Shown: piece after piece, positions 58,760 through 64,000 of the stretch
Numbering within the stretch: position 1 is the stretch's first letter
How the letters are laid out: each line of letters starts with the position of its first letter
DNA from: an uncultured Alphaproteobacteria bacterium
GTDB taxonomy: Bacteria > Pseudomonadota > Alphaproteobacteria > Rs-D84
NCBI GenBank assembly: GCA_947367055.1
Contig: CANBCI010000001.1
Location: 186,001-250,000, forward strand
Reading direction: 5' to 3'
DNA: 64,000 bases
Made by a program: the position numbers and the translations under genes
Notes under the pieces: generated by a model
Seen by the model: only the letters and a program-made list of their open reading frames with translations
Told to the model about the DNA's origin: nothing
Database searches by the model: none

Positions 58760-61063
58760 ATGAAATGGACTTTGGATTGGTTGCTGGAATATCTGAAAAC
58801 AGATTTAAGCGCGGATGAAATTGCCGATGTTTTGACCAAAACCGGGCTGGAGGTAGATGATGTTTTCGCGCCCGTGGCGCCCGTTGCGGCAAAAATTGTG
58901 GAATGCGCCCCGGTTGAGGGCAGTGACCACCTGCATGTATTAAAGGTTGACGATGGCGGCACAGAATTACGTCAGGTTGTATGCGGCGCGCCGAATGCGC
59001 GCGTGGGGCTGGTTTCTGCGTTGGCGCGTCCCGGGTGCGTTATTGCGGGCCACAAAATAGAATCGGGCAAACTGCGCGGTGTCGTGTCAAACGGCATGAT
59101 GTGCAGTGAACGTGAACTGGGTCTGTCGGATAATAACGACGGAATTATGGAATTGCCGGCCGATATGGCGCCGGGGACGCCCGTTTTGGATGTGGACACC
59201 GTCTTTGAGGCCGGAATTACGCCAAACCGCCCGGATTATCTGGCGGTGCGCGGAATCGCGCGGGATTTAATGGCGGTTGGCGTGGGCGAATACGTTGTGC
59301 CGTTGGCATCAGAAATTTCCGATGTGCCGTCTGCGCGGCGCGTTGTGGTTGAAACAGACAAATGCCCGATTTACAGGTTTTGTGAAATTCACGGCATCAA
59401 AATGGCGCCAAGCGACAAGAAAATCGCCCGGCGCTTGGCGGCAATCGGGATAAATCCGAAAAACGCGCCGGTTGATGCAACGAATTACATCTGCTATGAC
59501 ATGGGGCAGCCTATGCATTGCTTTGACGCGGATGAAATTCAGGGTGATATAATCGTTCGCATGGCAAAAAATGGCGAAGAATTTACCGATTTGTTCGGGG
59601 CAACGCACGCGCTGCGTGATACGGATATTGTAATTGCGGATAACGCCGGGATTTTGGCCCTGGCGGGGGTTATCGGCGGGGCGCGCGGCGCGACCACGGA
59701 TAAAACCGAAAATATTATTCTTGAAAGTGCCTATTTCGACCCGGTGTGTGTCCGCAAGACCTCAAAACGCATAGGGGTGTCGACCGATGCGTCATACCGG
59801 TATGAACGCGGAATCGACCCAAGCATATCCGGTGTTGCGATTGCGGCGGCGGCGCGCATTATAATGGGTGCGTGCGGCGGAAAAATTGTCGGAACGGGTA
59901 CGGGCGGCGACGGCGTTCAAAATGCGTCACAAATTGAATATTCGCCCGATTTGTTCAAGAAAAAAACCGGAATTGATATGCCCGCCATGCATCAGCGCCA
60001 GATTTTGGAAAAACTGGGCTTTATCGTTCGGGAATCCGGCAAAAAATGGGTTGTAACGCCGCGGGCGGCGCGCGTGGATGTTCAAATTCCGGAAACCATT
60101 GTTGCGGAATTGATGCGAATTTACGGATACGATAAAATTCCCGGTGCAAAACCAACCAATTGCACTGAACCGCGCCCCCATGATATGCATGAAATATCAA
60201 TAAAGACGCAATTGGCTGCGCGTGGAATAAATGAATCCAAATCGTTCGGTTTTGGCAATTCCATGATAGAGGCCGCATTGTTTGACCGGGCGCCGTTAAA
60301 AATTGCAAACCCGATTACGGCGGATTTGGATACGATGCGCGGTGATTTGCTGGGGAATTTGCTGATTGCGGTTGCAAATAATGAAAAGCGCGGCTATCCG
60401 GATTTGTCTTTGTTTGAATTGGGAACCGTCTTTACCGGATTTAACCCGGGCGACCAAAAAACGGCACTTACCATTGTTCGAGCGGGTGCGACGGGGCCAA
60501 AACATTGGTCAGGTCGCGCGCGTGAATATGACATATACGATGTCAAGGCGGATTTAATCGCGCTGATGCATGGGGGGCGCTTTACGGTTGATGCATCTAA
60601 TCCCCCGCGCTGGGCGCATCCGTTCAGATACGGCGCGATTTACCAGGGTAAAAAGAAAATTGCGGAATTTGGCGAATTATCGCCGGTTGTGGCAAAAAAA
60701 CTGCGGATAAAGACAAATGTTGTTGTTGCAATTGTTGACGACATTGCCAATTTGCCCGGCGCCAGACGGCCAAAGAACAAGGTTCTGTCTGATTTTCAGC
60801 CGATTACGCGTGATTTTGCGTTTATAACGGATGTCGCTGCCCCGGCCGAGAATATGGTTGCGGCCGCCCTATCGGCAGATGCGCGAATCACCGATGTCGT
60901 GGTGTTCGACGCGTTTGATATGGGGGACGGCAAGAAATCAATCGCCTTTACCATAACGGTTCAGCCGACCGCCAACATGTCGGACGATGATTTGGCTGCC
61001 CTGCAAAATGCGGTTATATCGCGCGTGGAATCAAAATGCGGTGCAAAAATCCGTGATAAGTAA
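58760..61063 (+). CDS. pheT: Phenylalanyl-tRNA synthetase beta chain
   Basis: 767 residues: an OB tRNA-binding domain (APVEGSDHLHVLKVDDGG...QVVCGAPNARVG), B3/4 editing region (GINPKNAPVDATNYICYDMGQPMHCFDADEI), B5 (ILEKLGFIV...PRAARVDVQIPETIVAELMRIYGYDKIP) and the C-terminal FDX-ACB domain (QPITRDFAFITDV). AAAAGGA precedes the ATG. Confidence 0.97.
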   Translation: MKWTLDWLLEYLKTDLSADEIADVLTKTGLEVDDVFAPVAPVAAKIVECAPVEGSDHLHVLKVDDGGTELRQVVCGAPNARVGLVSALARPGCVIAGHKIESGKLRGVVSNGMMCSERELGLSDNNDGIMELPADMAPGTPVLDVDTVFEAGITPNRPDYLAVRGIARDLMAVGVGEYVVPLASEISDVPSARRVVVETDKCPIYRFCEIHGIKMAPSDKKIARRLAAIGINPKNAPVDATNYICYDMGQPMHCFDADEIQGDIIVRMAKNGEEFTDLFGATHALRDTDIVIADNAGILALAGVIGGARGATTDKTENIILESAYFDPVCVRKTSKRIGVSTDASYRYERGIDPSISGVAIAAAARIIMGACGGKIVGTGTGGDGVQNASQIEYSPDLFKKKTGIDMPAMHQRQILEKLGFIVRESGKKWVVTPRAARVDVQIPETIVAELMRIYGYDKIPGAKPTNCTEPRPHDMHEISIKTQLAARGINESKSFGFGNSMIEAALFDRAPLKIANPITADLDTMRGDLLGNLLIAVANNEKRGYPDLSLFELGTVFTGFNPGDQKTALTIVRAGATGPKHWSGRAREYDIYDVKADLIALMHGGRFTVDASNPPRWAHPFRYGAIYQGKKKIAEFGELSPVVAKKLRIKTNVVVAIVDDIANLPGARRPKNKVLSDFQPITRDFAFITDVAAPAENMVAAALSADARITDVVVFDAFDMGDGKKSIAFTITVQPTANMSDDDLAALQNAVISRVESKCGAKIRDK

Positions 61064-61078
61064 GGCGGACAAACGCAT

Positions 61079-61108
61079 AAAAAACACCGGCATTTGCCGG
61101 TGTTTTTT
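61079..61108. terminator. Terminator between pheT and gpsA
   Basis: AAAACACCGGCA-TT-TGCCGGTGTTTT, perfectly symmetrical, serving both convergent genes. Confidence 0.85.
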
Positions 61109-61970
61109 ATATGTTTAATTTTTCGCGCATCTGTTGCAAAACAGGTGTCGGCACATTATATTTTTCGGCACATGACAACAGCCCCGACAGTGCGGTAATC
61201 CCTTCGACCGTGCCGGCGGGCGCAATTCCGCGTGCAATATCCGCGCCGCCGGAAAAATTACGGCTGGTGTGTGATGTCGCCGACAGGAACAGGTCCCCTA
61301 TTCCGCATAATTCAAAAAATGTTTCAAGTTTTGCACCCGCGGCGGTTCCGATTTTTACAACCTCGCCCCAGGCGCGCGTGAATATCAATGCGCGTTCGTT
61401 TTCGCCGGCCGCCGCCACGGAATTATACCCGCAAATCAATGCGACGGCGTTTTTGCCGATTCCGCAGATTTCGGTGCCGATAACATCATCGCTATCGGTC
61501 AGGTACAGTTCGCGCAGCGCATTATGTGCACCGCTGCGTGCGGTGGGTGTGCCCGCTATGGTCGATCCCGTTGGGACGCCGCGCGCCACCTCTGCTGCAA
61601 ATTGTGGGCCGGATAAAATTCCAAAGTCCGAACATTCCGGTATTTCCGCCCGCAAAATTTCGGACATAAAGCAACCGGTTTCCGGTTCCGCCCCCTTGGT
61701 GCAGATTATAATCGGTACATTTTTGTAATGTTTTCTGGCTGTCTGCGCGGTTTTGCGAAAAAATGCCGCCGGTGTCACCATAATCCACGCCTCGCATCCG
61801 GTCAAATCGCCCATTTCGCGGGTTATGCGTATGTTTTTTGGGGTCTCAACACCATCAAAATCGGCGATTTTGCCGTCATATGACCATATTAAAACATCCA
61901 CGCCACCACGTGCCGCGCATATCCCCAACGCCGTGCCCCACGCGCCTGCGCCAATGATTCCAAGGTTCAT
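61107..61970 (-). CDS. gpsA: Glycerol-3-phosphate dehydrogenase [NAD(P)+]
   Basis: Makes sn-glycerol-3-phosphate for phospholipids. 287 residues, shorter than the usual 320-340. Nucleotide motif GAGAWGTALG, KGAEPETGCFMSEI, LSGPQFAAEVARG, catalytic GKNAVALICG and GDLFLSATSHTSRNFSGG. The ATG overlaps the TPR gene stop as ATGA, with AAGGAAAT just upstream. Confidence 0.95.
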   Translation of the reverse strand: MNLGIIGAGAWGTALGICAARGGVDVLIWSYDGKIADFDGVETPKNIRITREMGDLTGCEAWIMVTPAAFFRKTAQTARKHYKNVPIIICTKGAEPETGCFMSEILRAEIPECSDFGILSGPQFAAEVARGVPTGSTIAGTPTARSGAHNALRELYLTDSDDVIGTEICGIGKNAVALICGYNSVAAAGENERALIFTRAWGEVVKIGTAAGAKLETFFELCGIGDLFLSATSHTSRNFSGGADIARGIAPAGTVEGITALSGLLSCAEKYNVPTPVLQQMREKLNI

Positions 61971-63583
61971 TTTAATTTCCTTATTTTCTTTTTTAACTGC
62001 GGCGCCACGGTCAGACCGTCACCGGACAATTCCAGCGCGCGCATATACGCCTCGCGCGCGGCGGTGGCGTTGCCCATGGCCACATGTTGATCGCCGATAT
62101 TTTCAAACAACGCGGAATTTGAATTTGATACTTCGCCGACGCGTTCCAATAATTTTAAAGCTTCGTTCGCGCCTTCGCGGGCGGCAACAACGCGCCCCAA
62201 TGTATCCCACGCCATTACATCGGACGGGTCGCGCTTAATCAGTGCCATTGCATAATCGTATGCGTTTTCAATTTCGCGGTTCTGCATCGCCCATATTTTT
62301 GCCTGCAACGCCAATATTTCATCGTCCATTGACAGAACGGCCGCCGCGTCATGCAAATCCGCCTGGGCACGATCCAGGTCGCCAAACACGAAATAAACGT
62401 GCGCCCTGCTCTTTTTAAAGAATGCGCGGCCGTCTTCGCCCAGGTTTTTACTTTTCAGCGCCCGATTGACAACGCGCAGGGCCCGCTTTTGCTCGCCGCG
62501 TTCTATGTATTTTGCAACAAGAACGTTTGACGCCGGCACGAACAGCGGATTGTCGTCCAGCATTTTTTGTAGTGCGTTTATGTCATCGCGCTTTTCCGCC
62601 ATGCGCAGAACGGCGAACGGATAAAACGGGCTTTGGGGCTTTATCGCTTCAAAATATGCGGCCCAGTCGCCGGTGTTATTAAAGAAAAACTGGCCCAGAT
62701 AGTAATTTACGGCGTCGCCGTTTTTACTGAAATCTGGGCCAACTATTTGGGCGAAACGCAACAATAAAATCGCCAGATCGGAATACATCATAATCTGGGT
62801 GTGGGATACATTCTGAACCAAACTGAACGCCAGGGCGTTTCGAAAACCGGAAAACGTATTCCAATCCGGAAAGTCACGAAATTCGGCCATAAACATTCCG
62901 CCCGGCATTGCCGTAAAGCGTGTGCGCAGATTTTCGGCCGCCGCGTCCATGTCATGTGCGCGGAAAAACGCCATTAAATACAGATAATCATTGATGTTCA
63001 TAAATTCCGGGCGAACCTTTTCAAATTCGGCCGCGGCCTGATCCGCCTTGCCGGTTTCGGCATAAATCTGGCCGGAAACGAACGATTTCCATGACGCGTT
63101 CGTCGGCAGTTTTTTAATGAATTTCAATGCATCCTGGGCGCGTCCGGTTGCAACCGAAGACCAAACACGCAACGGCGCCGCCAGGGCCGATTCATCGTTC
63201 TTGTGGCGCTTGTATAATTCGTCCCAATTGTTTTCTGTGACCAGGTGGGCGTCGTATATCAATCGCGCGGCCAATCCGCCCTCTTCCGCCAATTGGTCGG
63301 CACCGTCGGGCATGCGTCCGCTTAAAAATTCCGACATCAGTCGCGTATTTTCAACAATCGGATAGTCTATGTCCGAAATTTTTTTTATTTCATCCGCGGC
63401 GCGGTTGAAATCATTTGTATAAATCGCGTGCTGGGCGGCCAAAAAGGCCCCGTATTTTGTCGTTTGTTGATTTTCGGCAACGGCTTGCACGTTGCGGTTA
63501 CAGTGTCGCCACATCGTGATTCCGGTTGTGGCAACGGCAGCCAATAATATTGCGCTGATAAATAAGTTTTCTCTTTTTCTCAT
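61967..63583 (-). CDS. Membrane-anchored TPR repeat protein
   Basis: About 538 residues from ATG 63583; the track start lies in divergent rsmG. One N-terminal membrane helix (LFISAILLAAVATTGITMW) and a long helical solenoid of TPR-like pairs (QHAIYTNDFNRAADEIKKI; SGQIYAETGKADQAAAEFEKV; HVYFVFGDLDRAQADLHDAAAVL; ENIGDQHVAMGNATAAREAYMRALEL). Probably periplasmic scaffold of unknown partner. Translationally coupled to gpsA. Confidence 0.82.
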   Translation of the reverse strand: MRKRENLFISAILLAAVATTGITMWRHCNRNVQAVAENQQTTKYGAFLAAQHAIYTNDFNRAADEIKKISDIDYPIVENTRLMSEFLSGRMPDGADQLAEEGGLAARLIYDAHLVTENNWDELYKRHKNDESALAAPLRVWSSVATGRAQDALKFIKKLPTNASWKSFVSGQIYAETGKADQAAAEFEKVRPEFMNINDYLYLMAFFRAHDMDAAAENLRTRFTAMPGGMFMAEFRDFPDWNTFSGFRNALAFSLVQNVSHTQIMMYSDLAILLLRFAQIVGPDFSKNGDAVNYYLGQFFFNNTGDWAAYFEAIKPQSPFYPFAVLRMAEKRDDINALQKMLDDNPLFVPASNVLVAKYIERGEQKRALRVVNRALKSKNLGEDGRAFFKKSRAHVYFVFGDLDRAQADLHDAAAVLSMDDEILALQAKIWAMQNREIENAYDYAMALIKRDPSDVMAWDTLGRVVAAREGANEALKLLERVGEVSNSNSALFENIGDQHVAMGNATAAREAYMRALELSGDGLTVAPQLKKKIRKLK

Positions 63584-63591
63584 GATTATGT

Positions 63592-63621
63592 TAGAATACC
63601 CAATATGAATAACAATGTCAA
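63592..63621. promoter_or_regulatory. Overlapping divergent promoter of rsmG and the TPR gene
   Basis: TAGAAT (63592-63597, plus) lies 7 nt before the rsmG ATG. Overlapping it, the minus strand has TATTCT (63593-63598) with a perfect TTGACA (63616-63621) 17 bp upstream, ending 9 nt before the TPR ATG. The minus -35 lies inside the rsmG coding start. Confidence 0.55.
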
Positions 63622-64000
63622 ATTTGAACAATACGAAAAAATGTTGCGCGATTGGTCGTCGCGCATGAACCTGGTTGCGCCCAGTACGCTGTCCGACATA
63701 AAAACGCGACATTTTGCCGATTCGGCGCAGTTGGCGGATTTGCTGCCGCGTGATGCGCAGATTGTGGATTTGGGCAGTGGTGCCGGATTCCCCGGCGTGG
63801 TGTTGGCCATTTTGGGGTGGCGTGTTACATGTATTGAATCCATCGGTAAAAAGGCCGCGTTTTTATCCGCACTAAAAGATGAATTGAATTTGCCGAATTT
63901 GACCGTCTTTCATGGCCGCGTTGAAGACTATATGAAAAATTTGCGCCCGGCCCCGAAAAATTTAATTTTTACCGCCCGCGCGTTTGCGTCACTGGCAAAG
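63605..64000 (+). CDS. rsmG: 16S rRNA m7G527 methyltransferase RsmG (3' truncated)
   Basis: Open to the window edge, so not listed in the track. 132 residues seen: MNNNVKFEQYEKMLRDWSSRMNLVAPSTLSDIKTRHFADSAQLADLLP, the AdoMet motif VDLGSGAGFPGVVLAI, and ESIGKKAAFLSALKDEL. This is RsmG (GidB). No Shine-Dalgarno; likely leaderless from TAGAAT 7 nt upstream. Confidence 0.95.
   Translation, partial: MNNNVKFEQYEKMLRDWSSRMNLVAPSTLSDIKTRHFADSAQLADLLPRDAQIVDLGSGAGFPGVVLAILGWRVTCIESIGKKAAFLSALKDELNLPNLTVFHGRVEDYMKNLRPAPKNLIFTARAFASLAK

Overview
This window reads as a chromosomal segment of an alphaproteobacterium with compact operons and rather short housekeeping proteins. The evidence is the lipid A and LPS genes (lpxC, lpxK, a DUF374 acyltransferase, lptF, lptD), alphaproteobacterial-style NusA, IF-2 and AspRS, VirB3/VirB4, and an initiator tRNA with the C1:A72 mismatch. 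An uncultured, host-associated (gut-type) lineage is a guess from style only. TGA is used as a normal stop (lptF, lpxK, the first methyltransferase gene, the TPR gene), so the code is standard.

Layout. 0-3 kb: the 3' end of ftsQ, then one ORF that fuses FtsA to a complete ribulose-phosphate 3-epimerase, then tsaE on the other strand. 3-10.4 kb: a small secreted protein, uvrB, an AsmA-family protein, an unknown protein and aspS. The aspS leader carries a convincing T-box antiterminator, which is unexpected in this lineage. 10.7-14.8 kb: infB and nusA without rimP or ylxR. 14.8-20.2 kb: lptF, lptD, a surA-like gene, a small membrane protein and rlmN. 20.2-22.3 kb: three unrecognised genes, one encoding a tandem cysteine-rich repeat protein. 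22.3-27 kb: a type IVb pilus cluster (pilO, pilP, pilQ-type ATPase, pilR-type platform). 27-30.7 kb: a lipoprotein, lpxC, lpxK, a DUF374 acyltransferase and an ASCH protein.

The accessory zone is visibly AT-rich. From 30.7 to 33.8 kb there is a minus-strand run of small membrane proteins: a superinfection-immunity/SHOCT protein, two DUF805 proteins and a lipoprotein. The last two genes of that run are broken, by an in-frame UGA and by a frameshift. At 34.14 kb is tRNA-fMet. Its 3' end is duplicated at 39.58 kb, bounding a 5.4-kb island with two adenine methyltransferases, an AlwI-type endonuclease and an HrgA-like protein. A decayed tyrosine integrase lies just inside the far repeat.

39.6-64 kb returns to core genes. 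These are a PNPOx-like protein, an ABC-F ATPase, rfbD/rfbC with an upstream HExxH protein, virB4/virB3, rpmJ, a short sufD-like gene, ychF, dnaG/topA, rodA/mrdA/mreD/mreC, rpmI/rplT, pheS/pheT, gpsA, a TPR protein and the start of rsmG. Upstream of virB3 is a cluster of TTTTCAAC motifs.

A recurring regulatory theme is a -10 hexamer placed 6-9 nt before the start codon with no Shine-Dalgarno, as expected for leaderless mRNAs. Genes inside operons instead have AGGAG- or GGGGG-type ribosome binding sites or ATGA/TAATG overlaps. Several convergent gene pairs share similar intrinsic terminators.
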